Below, piece by piece: positions 44,751-52,148 of a DNA stretch of 61,555 nt (its first letter is position 1; every line of letters starts with the position of its first letter). The notes below the pieces were generated by a model. The model did no database searches. It was not told the DNA's origin and saw nothing but the letters and a program-made list of their open reading frames with translations. The stretch is from contig JAICJH010000040.1 of NCBI GenBank assembly GCA_025928545.1, positions 1-61,555 on the forward strand, read 5' to 3'. Both the position numbers and the translations under genes were made by a program. This DNA is from Bryobacteraceae bacterium (GTDB lineage: Bacteria > Acidobacteriota > Terriglobia > Bryobacterales > Bryobacteraceae).

Positions 44751-45358
44751 ACGCGGGCGCCTTCCCGCACAAGCAAGTCGTGGTAGAGGTGTGGATCGTC
44801 GATGTCGTCCCGAACACCGGAATCGTTGGTGTCGATGTAATGGATCTCACCAGCATGCCGATCCATAACGATGTTGAGCTTCGATGTGGACGGTTCGGCG
44901 AGTATTTCCTGCGCAATTTCGCGACGGATGAGGACAGGATGCCCACGCTTGCCGGCATAGCGCGGAATGACTATGGGAGCTTCCGTCTCCAGCAGTTTCA
45001 CGACGGTTTCGCGCGCGATGGCCGGGTGGTCGACCAGCGTGAAGAGGATGCGATCCGGCAGCTGGCCGATGGCTCGAAGACCAGCCTGGAGGGATGTCAG
45101 CATGCCTTCGCGGTAGTTCGGATTTTCGACTGCGACGACGGAACCGGGAGCACGCTTCATCAACTGTTCCGCCTGAAAGCCAAAGACGGCGAAGATGCGA
45201 TCACCGCAAACAGCCAGCGTCTCCGCGAGCACTGAAAGAAAGGTTCCTCCGCGAAAAGGCAACAGAGCTTTGGGTTGTCCCATACGGCGCGATTCGCCGG
45301 CAGCGAGAATGATGGCGGCCGTCTTCAATTCGACCCGGCCCATTTCAGAACCGCTCAC
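44747..45358 (-). CDS. mocA: MocA-like molybdenum cofactor nucleotidyltransferase
   Basis: A 203-residue nucleotidyltransferase. The signature LAAGESRRMGQPKALLPF lies at residues 18-35, followed by VVAVENPNYREGMLTSLQAG, LVDHPAI, IVIPRYAGKRGHPVLI and a C-terminal TNDSGVRDDIDDPHLY. MocA attaches CMP to molybdopterin for the xanthine dehydrogenase/CO dehydrogenase class of enzymes. GTG45358 overlaps the xdhC stop as GTGA; ATG45343 is an alternative. It lies between xdhC and the AsmA-like gene. Confidence 0.87.
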   Translation of the reverse strand: MSGSEMGRVELKTAAIILAAGESRRMGQPKALLPFRGGTFLSVLAETLAVCGDRIFAVFGFQAEQLMKRAPGSVVAVENPNYREGMLTSLQAGLRAIGQLPDRILFTLVDHPAIARETVVKLLETEAPIVIPRYAGKRGHPVLIRREIAQEILAEPSTSKLNIVMDRHAGEIHYIDTNDSGVRDDIDDPHLYHDLLVREGARV

Positions 45359-46197
45359 TTCAGCACGGCGCGGGAATGCTCGTCGGCGAAGATCGACTTT
45401 GATATCGTACGCCAGTTCCCGTCAGGAATCCGCCGCATCGCAATCATTTCCGCCGCAACCGAAATCGCGATTTCTTCCGGAGAAATGGCGCCGATTTCGA
45501 GACCCATGGGCGCGGAGACTTTATCGAATATGCTGCGCGGAAGTCCTTCCTTCTCCAGTTCCTTGACCACCGAAATCGTTTTGCGCTTACTCCCGATCAT
45601 GGCGATGTAACGGGCGGGAGTGTTTACGGCCCAACGCAGAACGCGCATATCGTCACGATGGCCGCGGGTCACGATTACGATGTAGGTGGATTCGTTGATA
45701 GCCAGAGTCGGAAAAACCTCTTCGTATTCGGCGGCGTGAACTTCGGCCGCCTCGGGGAAGCGTTCTTTACTGGCGAATGCCTCGCGGTTGTCAATTACGG
45801 AGACGCGGAAGCCGGCGAGGTCCAGCACTTTCGCCAGGCTTTTCGAAATATGGCCGCCGCCGAAAATGAGAGCCGCGGGCTGAGGTGAAATGCATTCCAC
45901 AAACACTTCCAGTTGGCCTCCGCAAATCAGGCCATTGTCATAAGCCGCATCCTGGCCGAGGCTGAACGACATGTTGCGCGGCTTGCCGGTTTCCATGACT
46001 TCGCGGGCAGCATTCCAGACTTCCGCTTCCACGCAGCCGCCGCCGATAGTTCCGACGAGCGAGCCATCCTCGCGTACCAGAAGTTTGGCCGATTGAAAAC
46101 CGGGTATGGAGCCGCGCACCTGGACGATGGTTGCCAGGGCACATTTCTGTCCCGAGTTCCGCAGGCGCAGGAGTTCGTCAAAAACGTCCATTCCCAT
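45355..46197 (-). CDS. XdhC/CoxI-family molybdoenzyme maturation factor
   Basis: A 280-residue protein with two domains: XdhC/CoxI (VRGSIPGFQSAKLLVREDGS, GTIGGGCVEAEV, NGLICGGQLEVFVE) and a C-terminal Rossmann domain (ALIFGGGHISKSLAKVLDLAGF, IVTRGHRDD, YIAMIGSKRK). XdhC proteins bind and sulfurate molybdenum cofactor before insertion into xanthine dehydrogenase-type enzymes. No such enzyme is coded in this window. It is the first gene of the minus operon. A TATAAT box at 46200-46205 is so close that translation may begin at ATG46191 on an almost leaderless transcript; ATG46197 is the longer choice. Confidence 0.9.
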   Translation of the reverse strand: MGMDVFDELLRLRNSGQKCALATIVQVRGSIPGFQSAKLLVREDGSLVGTIGGGCVEAEVWNAAREVMETGKPRNMSFSLGQDAAYDNGLICGGQLEVFVECISPQPAALIFGGGHISKSLAKVLDLAGFRVSVIDNREAFASKERFPEAAEVHAAEYEEVFPTLAINESTYIVIVTRGHRDDMRVLRWAVNTPARYIAMIGSKRKTISVVKELEKEGLPRSIFDKVSAPMGLEIGAISPEEIAISVAAEMIAMRRIPDGNWRTISKSIFADEHSRAVLK

Positions 46198-46199
46198 CA

Positions 46200-46205
46200 A
46201 TTATA
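46200..46205 (-). promoter_or_regulatory. TATAAT -10 box of the xdhC operon
   Basis: A perfect TATAAT on the minus strand, two bases before ATG46197 and eight before ATG46191. On the plus strand TATAGA (46220-46225) lies three bases before the GTG of the divergent gene. The -35 regions are not clear. Confidence 0.45.
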
Positions 46206-46227
46206 GCGGGTGGGGGATTTATAGAAT

Positions 46228-47391
46228 GTGAATACCTCTGTGTCCTTAACTCCGATATTGGATCTGGCTCAGGAACCGCCGACGCCGCCGAAGTCGCGGT
46301 TCCGCGTGTTACGGCTGGTTCTGTATGCATGTATTGGCGCGGCCATCGGGGTGATGGCTCCGGACGGATTCGGTGCGGGGCTGCCAGGCTTCAATGGGTT
46401 GTTATGGTTTCCGTTTCTCTATATCGCGATCGCAATACATGAACTGGCCCATCTGGCCGTAGGCAAGCTGACAGGCATGCCACCGGGCGGCTTGATTGTA
46501 GGTGGATTCGTTTTGATGAAGTCCGGCGATCGGTGGAATTTCCGGTTCGATCGCCAGCGCATTTTTTCAGGCGGCATGGCGATTCCGCTGCCATCGAAAC
46601 ACTCTTTTCGGATTGACGCATTTGCATGGATGACGGCGGCCGGGCCGATCGCCAGCATATTGACGACGCTTGCCTGCTGGCTGGCCTTTATGAAATACGG
46701 GACAGGGACGTGGGACTGGATCGGATCGTTTTTCTGGGCATCCTGTGTCGGACTGTTCTCGCTGATTCCGTTTTCGGCAGGGCTGCAAAAATCGGACGCA
46801 GCTCGAGTGCTGATGCTGCTGAAGGACCCGCAGTCGGCGAGAGCGTGGATGGCTGCTGTCGCGGTACAGGCGGAAAACGCGCGAGGATTGCTGCCACACG
46901 AATGGGACGCTTTGCTGGTGGAACAGATGCTGGCCGCATCGCAGAAGGGCGGCGAAAGCGTTTTCCGCGAACTGATGGCCTATTTTCGAGCCCTGGACCT
47001 AAACGATGAGGTGTCGGCGTTTGCTCATCTGGAGCTAACGCTCGCTGCTTCCGCGAAGGCGGGGAAGGCCGTCCGTCAGGCTTTGTATTTCGAAGCCGCT
47101 GAAACGACTGCACTGTTGAAACACAACGCCGCAAATGCACGAGTCTGGCGCGATCGGGCGCTCAAGCTGCGCAAGCCGGAATCGGGAGCATGCGTGGATG
47201 GCGCGATTGCGATCGCCGAAGGACGCTTCGAAGATGCCCTCCGCGAAATTGAGAAGGCCCGCGCTTTCCTTGTCAAGAGAAAGCTGGATTCGGGGCTGGC
47301 GCGTTTTGCTCACCAGCGGCTAAATGAGCGAGAGCGGGAATGCCGAGCGGCGCTCAGTTCAGCTCTCGCGAAATCATCAGCTTCAACGTAA
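46228..47391 (+). CDS. M50-like (site-2 protease type) membrane metalloprotease
   Basis: A 387-residue membrane protein. After a short Pro-rich N-terminus, membrane segments at about 29-50 and 58-80 carry the zinc motif HELAH (His71, in IAIHELAHLAVGKLTGMPPGG). Further segments follow at about 135-180. The third-ligand region reads LFSLIPFSAGLQKSDAARVL in place of the usual NLLPIPPLDGG, so the metal ligand there is less certain. The C-terminal half is a cytoplasmic helical repeat region resembling TPR. It may cleave or simply bind membrane proteins; the substrate is unknown. It overlaps the convergent beta-barrel gene by 38 bases. GTG46228 is used; GTG46240 is possible. Confidence 0.75.
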   Translation: MNTSVSLTPILDLAQEPPTPPKSRFRVLRLVLYACIGAAIGVMAPDGFGAGLPGFNGLLWFPFLYIAIAIHELAHLAVGKLTGMPPGGLIVGGFVLMKSGDRWNFRFDRQRIFSGGMAIPLPSKHSFRIDAFAWMTAAGPIASILTTLACWLAFMKYGTGTWDWIGSFFWASCVGLFSLIPFSAGLQKSDAARVLMLLKDPQSARAWMAAVAVQAENARGLLPHEWDALLVEQMLAASQKGGESVFRELMAYFRALDLNDEVSAFAHLELTLAASAKAGKAVRQALYFEAAETTALLKHNAANARVWRDRALKLRKPESGACVDGAIAIAEGRFEDALREIEKARAFLVKRKLDSGLARFAHQRLNERERECRAALSSALAKSSAST

Positions 47392-48124
47392 CTTTGTCGG
47401 AAGCGCTGTTCAGACCGAAACCAATTCCCGTTTCGACGCTGTAGACCTTGCCATCGTGATTGACGACGCCCCAGAGTTGATGGGATTGCTGGCCGGCGGG
47501 TACGAAGTCGCGCAACTCGCCGTAATCGGCGTAGTGCTCGGCCGATACCGCCCAGCCTTTCGGAAGATTGTAGGCAACCCGGACTGAAGGCGCGAAGTCG
47601 AAGCTCTTCACTCCGCCGGTGTACGAAGTGTCGAGGATCGGGTTGATGATGAGGTCCACCGGCTTGAAGTGCCAGCCGATGATGGGGCGGATTTCAGACG
47701 TGTAGTGCCGTGGGTCCCATTGCTTCTGATTGACGCTGAATTCGAAATTCACGCCCAGCAGGAACTTGTGGTCCTCGGCGTGGGGGCGTACGAAAAGCGC
47801 ACGCAGCTTGAAGCCGTTGTAGTCCGGGCCGGAATTGGAAAAGCTATAGAGCGGCATATACAGACCGGCTTCAAACCAGTCGCTGACGCCGTACGCCCAT
47901 TCGGCAACACTCACGAACGCATGATTGGAGACCACTGCGCCAGGAAACGCGGGTGTCTTCTCGCCTTTCGGTGTGAAGTTGCTGTGGAGCATGACGCTCA
48001 GCTTGCCTTTTTCTTCAATCGACGAATCGTAGACCTGAATTTCATCGGTTTGAGCGGAGGCGATATACGGGGCTGCGAGAAGCACGCCTGCGACACACGC
48101 CAGGCGGAAATTGATATTTGTCAT
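47354..48124 (-). CDS. Outer-membrane beta-barrel-like protein, unknown function
   Basis: A 256-residue exported protein with signal peptide (MTNINFRLACVAGVLLAAPYIASA). The mature part has alternating hydrophobic/aromatic residues of beta-barrel type (VSVAEWAYGVSDWFEAGLYM, FLLGVNFEFSVNQKQW, FAPSVRVAYNLPKGWAVSAEHY) and ends in antiparallel strands (ETGIGFGLNSASDKVTLKLM). It is similar in style to phenol-degradation meta-pathway outer-membrane proteins. No catalytic motif is seen. It overlaps the end of the M50-like gene. Confidence 0.7.
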   Translation of the reverse strand: MTNINFRLACVAGVLLAAPYIASAQTDEIQVYDSSIEEKGKLSVMLHSNFTPKGEKTPAFPGAVVSNHAFVSVAEWAYGVSDWFEAGLYMPLYSFSNSGPDYNGFKLRALFVRPHAEDHKFLLGVNFEFSVNQKQWDPRHYTSEIRPIIGWHFKPVDLIINPILDTSYTGGVKSFDFAPSVRVAYNLPKGWAVSAEHYADYGELRDFVPAGQQSHQLWGVVNHDGKVYSVETGIGFGLNSASDKVTLKLMISRELN

Positions 48125-48162
48125 ATGGAATGGGTTAGGTTAGCAAATCTTAAAACACGGCT

Positions 48163-48194
48163 TGTTCAGTGGCATGTTCAGTGGCATGTTCAGT
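48163..48194. repeat. 12-bp tandem repeat TGTTCAGTGGCA, 2.7 copies
   Basis: Copies at 48163-48174 and 48175-48186, then eight more bases (TGTTCAGT). It lies 39 bases upstream of the beta-barrel gene start. On the minus strand a short frame crosses it and would read ATEHATEHATEQ. Confidence 0.85.
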
Positions 48195-48331
48195 AACGAT
48201 GGTTGTGGAGCGGCGGTTACCCGAGTCTGCGATGAAAAGCGTGCAGCGCAGCCCGGTCGCGGCGCGGGAGGCGGGTCCCTCTTCCGTGATGGTCATGATG
48301 AAACCGCTATTATCGCTGTTGTGAAGCAACA

Positions 48332-48967
48332 ATGACCACGACTATTTCACAGGACGGCATCCGGGGATTTCTTCATCGTCCGGACGGAAGTGCGCAGGCT
48401 GGGCTTGTCATTACCCACGGAGCCGGCGCGAATTGCCAGGCTCCGCTGCTGGTCTCCGTTGCCGAAGCATTCGCGAAAAACGGGTTTGCCGTATTGCGCT
48501 GCGATCTGCCTTTTCGGCAGCGGAAGCCGGCCGGCCCGCCGACGCGGTCGACGGCAGGCGAAGACCGGGCGGGGCTCGCGAAAGCGGTGGCATTTCTTCG
48601 AACCGTTGTGGATGGGCCGGTCGCAATGGGCGGGCATTCCTACGGCGGCAGACAAGCCAGCATGCTGGCGGCGGAAGAGTTCGGAGCTGCCGATGCGCTG
48701 CTGCTGTTTTCGTATCCACTGCATGTGCCGGATAAACCGGACCAGCTTCGGACGCAGCATTTTCCGAATCTGCGGACGCCTTCGTTTTTCGTACACGGAA
48801 CGAAAGATCCGTTCGGCACGCCCGACGAAATGCGGAAGGCGCTGGCCCTGATTCCGGGCCGTCATGAGCTTCAACTGATCGAAGGCGCCGGACACGATCT
48901 GCGACGTCCGGCCTTCGATCTGGATGCAGTAGTTGCGGAAGTGATCCGCCTGCTCAGCGGCAGTTGA
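48332..48967 (+). CDS. Alpha/beta hydrolase of the KANL3/Tex30 type
   Basis: A 211-residue small alpha/beta hydrolase: oxyanion region VITHGAGANCQAPLL, nucleophile elbow MGGHSYGGRQ (Ser), acid in VHGTKDPFGTP, and His in EGAGHDLRRP. This layout matches the dienelactone-hydrolase-like KANL3/Tex30 proteins of about 210 residues. No signal peptide is present, so it is cytoplasmic. Its natural substrate is unknown. No clear ribosome site; a TATTAT box lies at 48308-48313, giving a very short leader. Confidence 0.82.
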   Translation: MTTTISQDGIRGFLHRPDGSAQAGLVITHGAGANCQAPLLVSVAEAFAKNGFAVLRCDLPFRQRKPAGPPTRSTAGEDRAGLAKAVAFLRTVVDGPVAMGGHSYGGRQASMLAAEEFGAADALLLFSYPLHVPDKPDQLRTQHFPNLRTPSFFVHGTKDPFGTPDEMRKALALIPGRHELQLIEGAGHDLRRPAFDLDAVVAEVIRLLSGS

Positions 48968-48981
48968 TCGGATTCGGCGGA

Positions 48982-49836
48982 TCAGCTGTAACTGACGACG
49001 TGCTGTTTCGAGCTGCCCAGGCCTTCAACGCCCAGTTCGATCACGTCGCCATCGGCCATATATTGCGGCGGCTTGCAGCCATGTCCGACGCCTTCCGGGG
49101 TACCGGTTGAGATTACATCGCCAGGCAGCAGACTCATGAACTGGCTGAGATAACTCACCAGGGTCGGGATGTTGAAGATCAGGTCCGAGGTGCTGGAGTT
49201 CTGCCGCATGATGTCATTCCGCTTCAGCCACAGCTTCAGCTTGTGGGGATCTGCGATCTCATCGCGGGTTGCCATAAACGGGCCAAGCGGTGCGAACGTA
49301 TCGCAGCTTTTGCCCTTGACCCACTGGCCGCCGCGTTCGAGTTGCCACTCGCGCTCACTGTAATCGTTGTGCATGCAATAGCCGGCGACGTAATCCATCG
49401 CATCCGCTTCGCTCACGTATGAGGCATGTTTGCCGATCACCACCGCCAGTTCCACTTCCCAATCGCTCTTGCGGGAACTCTTCGGAATGATGACGGTGTC
49501 GTTGGGGCCGATGATGGCGGATGTCGCCTTGAAGAATACGACGGGCTCCTTCGGAGCGTCCATATTGCTTTCTTTGGCGTGTTTCGCGTAATTGAGGCCG
49601 ATGCAGATCAGCTTGGAGGGCCGGGCGACGCACGGACCAAGCCGGACGTTATCGGAAACCACGGGGCAGGTGGCGACATTTGTGCCGAGCCATTCGCGAA
49701 GGCGCTCGAGACCTCCGCCTCCGAAGAATTTTTCGTCATAATCTGTGACGGCGGCGCTGACGTCGATGCGCTTGCCATTTTCCAGAAGGATGCCGGGCTT
49801 TTCGCGGCCGGGCTCGCCAAAACGAATGAGTTTCAT
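48982..49836 (-). CDS. Fumarylacetoacetate hydrolase family protein
   Basis: A 284-residue enzyme of the FAH superfamily: N-terminal MKLIRFGEPGREKPGILLE, then GLNYAKHAKESN, DWEVELAVVIGK (metal-binding Glu), NDYSEREWQLERGGQWVKGKS, and the end VISTGTPEGVGHG. The N-terminal domain and length match 2,4-diketo-3-deoxy sugar-acid hydrolases and related acylpyruvases. It could act downstream of sugar-acid dehydration, but it is 17 kb from the dehydratase and alone. The single gene is convergent with the alpha/beta hydrolase. Confidence 0.88.
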   Translation of the reverse strand: MKLIRFGEPGREKPGILLENGKRIDVSAAVTDYDEKFFGGGGLERLREWLGTNVATCPVVSDNVRLGPCVARPSKLICIGLNYAKHAKESNMDAPKEPVVFFKATSAIIGPNDTVIIPKSSRKSDWEVELAVVIGKHASYVSEADAMDYVAGYCMHNDYSEREWQLERGGQWVKGKSCDTFAPLGPFMATRDEIADPHKLKLWLKRNDIMRQNSSTSDLIFNIPTLVSYLSQFMSLLPGDVISTGTPEGVGHGCKPPQYMADGDVIELGVEGLGSSKQHVVSYS

Positions 49837-49879
49837 AATTTTTGTGGAGACTTTAATTGTAGAACTGAGTTTTTACAGG

Positions 49880-50416
49880 TCAGCCACGCGTCATTTCATG
49901 CAGCTTCAAAACCGTGGCCCAGTTGCGCGCCGTACTCACCGTCGAAAGTTTCGAATCCATCCAGGCATTGGTGAGTTTCGTTTTCGCGGCGTGGTTGAGC
50001 AGGTGCAGATAGATTTCGCGGCCTGTCACCACAAATCGATCCGGCGGCGAGCGCTGCGGGTCCAGTTTGGCTATAGCTTCGGCGGATGGCGCATCAGCCA
50101 GGAAGACGACGAAGTGCGTTTTGTCGGGCTCGCAGTCCGTAAGGAACGGATTGTTCCGAACCACGACGGCCAGGTCGTCGCGAGAACGAATGACAACGGG
50201 CACGCGGTGTCCGAAACGTTCCGCAATTGCCAGCGAAATCGTTTGCGGCAGTTTCTTCAGCACCACCGCCGGCGCGCTGAAGACCACGTTGCCACTCTGT
50301 ATATAAGTCACAACGTCGCGGCATCCGGCTTTGACGAACATCTCCGCCAGATCTTTCATCGGCAGCATATTCTTGCCCCCGACGTTGATCCCCCGCAGTA
50401 GCGCGGCGTGTTTCAT
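49880..50416 (-). CDS. DUF1697 protein
   Basis: A 178-residue protein with the DUF1697 signature: MKHAALLRGINVGGKNMLPM at the start, FVKAGCRDVVTYIQSGNVVF, FVVFLADAP, EIYLHLLNHAAKTKLTN, and the terminal STARNWATVLKLHEM. Function is unknown. GGAAGAAG lies eight bases before the ATG. It follows the MetE-like gene by four bases, so the two are co-transcribed. Confidence 0.88.
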   Translation of the reverse strand: MKHAALLRGINVGGKNMLPMKDLAEMFVKAGCRDVVTYIQSGNVVFSAPAVVLKKLPQTISLAIAERFGHRVPVVIRSRDDLAVVVRNNPFLTDCEPDKTHFVVFLADAPSAEAIAKLDPQRSPPDRFVVTGREIYLHLLNHAAKTKLTNAWMDSKLSTVSTARNWATVLKLHEMTRG

Positions 50417-50420
50417 GCGG

Positions 50421-51620
50421 CTACTTCTTCCGGCCCGGAACCACGTCGATCTGAAGTTGCGGGTCGGTTGCCGGAACGTAGGTTTGTGCAAAGCCGAGTT
50501 CGCCGCGAACGATGTTGCACGCCTGCGCGATGGCGCTCGCCTTATAGAACGCAATCTCGCGCGTACACCCCTGACGCCCGAAGCCGCAGTCGCTTGAAAC
50601 GATCAGTTTTTCCGCCGGAATGTATTTCAACGCACTGCGAATCTCCGCGGCCACATCCTCCGGCCGGTCCGCCTGCAATTGCCGGTGGCTCACGGCGCCG
50701 ATGGCAATCTTCTTCTTCAGATCGTTTTTAAAGGGCGCGAACAGCTCGATGTCCTTCTGGTTGCGGTCCTTCATTTCGAGCGTCCAGACATCGCCCCGGC
50801 AGCGCTCCAGATAGATCTCAATGGAATTCGCATAGCTCGTGTCTTCCATCACTCGCTGCATGTTCGGGTTTCCCCAACAGGTGTGAATCCACAGCTCGAC
50901 ATCGTCCAGCCCCTGTACTTCACGGTTGAAAGCGTCGATCATGAACTTCACTTCCTCATGATCCTTGCCATACTGATTCGCCATGAAGTGGAACGTCGGC
51001 TCTTCGATCTGGATGCAGCGGCAGCCGGCATCGCGCAGGGCGAGCAGTTCCTTGTTCATGGCCTCCGCCATGTCCCAGATAACCTGGCGCTTGTCCTTGT
51101 ATTTCGGGGTGTGGATGTCGAGAAACAGCGCCATCACCTGTGAGCAGCAGGTCCCGAACTTTACCGGCTTTCGGGTTTTGGCCTGCGCCAGCCGCCACAA
51201 TTTCGCATAATCCAGCGGCCGGTGCTCGATTTTATCCACAACGTGCGGCCAGCGCCAGCCGGTATAGATTTCGTTGAGCAGCGTGCCGGGTGGGTAGTGC
51301 AGCCACGGCGCCGTGGTCTCTTCCGGTTGCAGATAGTCGCCTTCGAAACCAGCCCAGCGCTGGAGCGGATAGTGGTGCCAGGCGCGGCCCGCCATATCTT
51401 CATCGACATGGAAATCGCCATGAGTCAGCACGTCGAGCCCGGCGCGTTCCTGATCGCTGATGACGACAGCCAGGGCGTCCTGAAGTTTTTCACGGAAGCG
51501 TACGTCCTGCATGCAGGTATCGAGCGGACGGCCCCACATGCTGGTGTCGAACCACCGCGGGCGCGGGAAGGAACCTGTAGTCGTACTGGGGAGAATCAGG
51601 TCTTTGGTGGCGGTAAACAT
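50421..51620 (-). CDS. Cobalamin-independent methionine synthase family (C-terminal domain type)
   Basis: A 399-residue TIM-barrel protein similar to the C-terminal half of MetE: SFPRPRWF, GLDVLTHGDFHV, IQIEEPTFHF, IHTCWGNPN and VSSDCGFGRQG, carrying the His/Cys/Glu/Cys zinc-site positions. The N-terminal MetE half is missing, as in archaeal MetE and many MetE-like proteins, so it may methylate something other than homocysteine or use a different methyl donor. ATG51620 follows GGAGGAAG by five bases. The frame is open to 51836 but overlaps the divergent gene. No riboswitch-like structure is visible in the 77-base divergent gap. Confidence 0.85.
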   Translation of the reverse strand: MFTATKDLILPSTTTGSFPRPRWFDTSMWGRPLDTCMQDVRFREKLQDALAVVISDQERAGLDVLTHGDFHVDEDMAGRAWHHYPLQRWAGFEGDYLQPEETTAPWLHYPPGTLLNEIYTGWRWPHVVDKIEHRPLDYAKLWRLAQAKTRKPVKFGTCCSQVMALFLDIHTPKYKDKRQVIWDMAEAMNKELLALRDAGCRCIQIEEPTFHFMANQYGKDHEEVKFMIDAFNREVQGLDDVELWIHTCWGNPNMQRVMEDTSYANSIEIYLERCRGDVWTLEMKDRNQKDIELFAPFKNDLKKKIAIGAVSHRQLQADRPEDVAAEIRSALKYIPAEKLIVSSDCGFGRQGCTREIAFYKASAIAQACNIVRGELGFAQTYVPATDPQLQIDVVPGRKK

Positions 51621-51697
51621 GGCGCTTCCTCCAACCGGCATTGTATAAGCAATCCGTTCGCGGCTGTTTTTCGTTATTATTCCCGAGAGGCAATTCA

Positions 51698-52114
51698 ATG
51701 ACAGATAACAAGACGCTGATTCACAACCTTTATGACGCTTTCGGCCGGGGAGATCTCGCGAGCATTCTAGCCACCATGGCTCCCGACGTCGACTGGCAGT
51801 GCAACGGGCCGGCCTCGGTTCCATTCTGCGGGACATTTCGGGGTCCGGCCAACGTGGCGAAGTTTTTCGAAGCGCTCGGGACGACGCAAACCGGCCAGAA
51901 GCTGACGATCGAAGAGACGTTTGCGGAAGGCGATCAGGTCATCTCGATCGGCCGTTATTCCTGCGTGGTAACCGCGACGAATAAACCGATCGACACGAAG
52001 GTCGCTCATGTTTTTGCCATTCGGGATGGCAAGATCGTGCGGTTTCTGGATTTCATCGATACGGCTCAGGTGGCCGAAGCCTATTCGACAGGCGTTACGT
52101 CGGCGGAAGCGTAG
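51698..52114 (+). CDS. NTF2-like (SnoaL-type) protein
   Basis: A 138-residue protein of the nuclear transport factor 2 fold: LIHNLYDAFGRGDLASILATM, DVDWQCNG, FRGPANVAKFFEAL, FAEGDQVISIGRYS and HVFAIRDGKIVRFLDFIDT. Members are isomerases, cyclases or binding proteins; this one cannot be assigned. GAGAGG lies seven bases before the ATG. It is divergent from the MetE-like gene and is followed by the enolase-superfamily gene 34 bases later. Confidence 0.85.
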   Translation: MTDNKTLIHNLYDAFGRGDLASILATMAPDVDWQCNGPASVPFCGTFRGPANVAKFFEALGTTQTGQKLTIEETFAEGDQVISIGRYSCVVTATNKPIDTKVAHVFAIRDGKIVRFLDFIDTAQVAEAYSTGVTSAEA

Positions 52115-52148
52115 TCCTTCACGCGGATTACGGTATATGCTGTAGTCC

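Noticed and set aside
48150..48332. Short minus-strand ORF crossing the 12-bp repeat
   Set aside because: No ribosome site, no recognised similarity, and the C-terminal half is just the translated tandem repeat.
51621..51697. SAM or cobalamin riboswitch before the MetE-like gene
   Set aside because: The divergent gap is 77 bases and shows no conserved riboswitch core or long stems.
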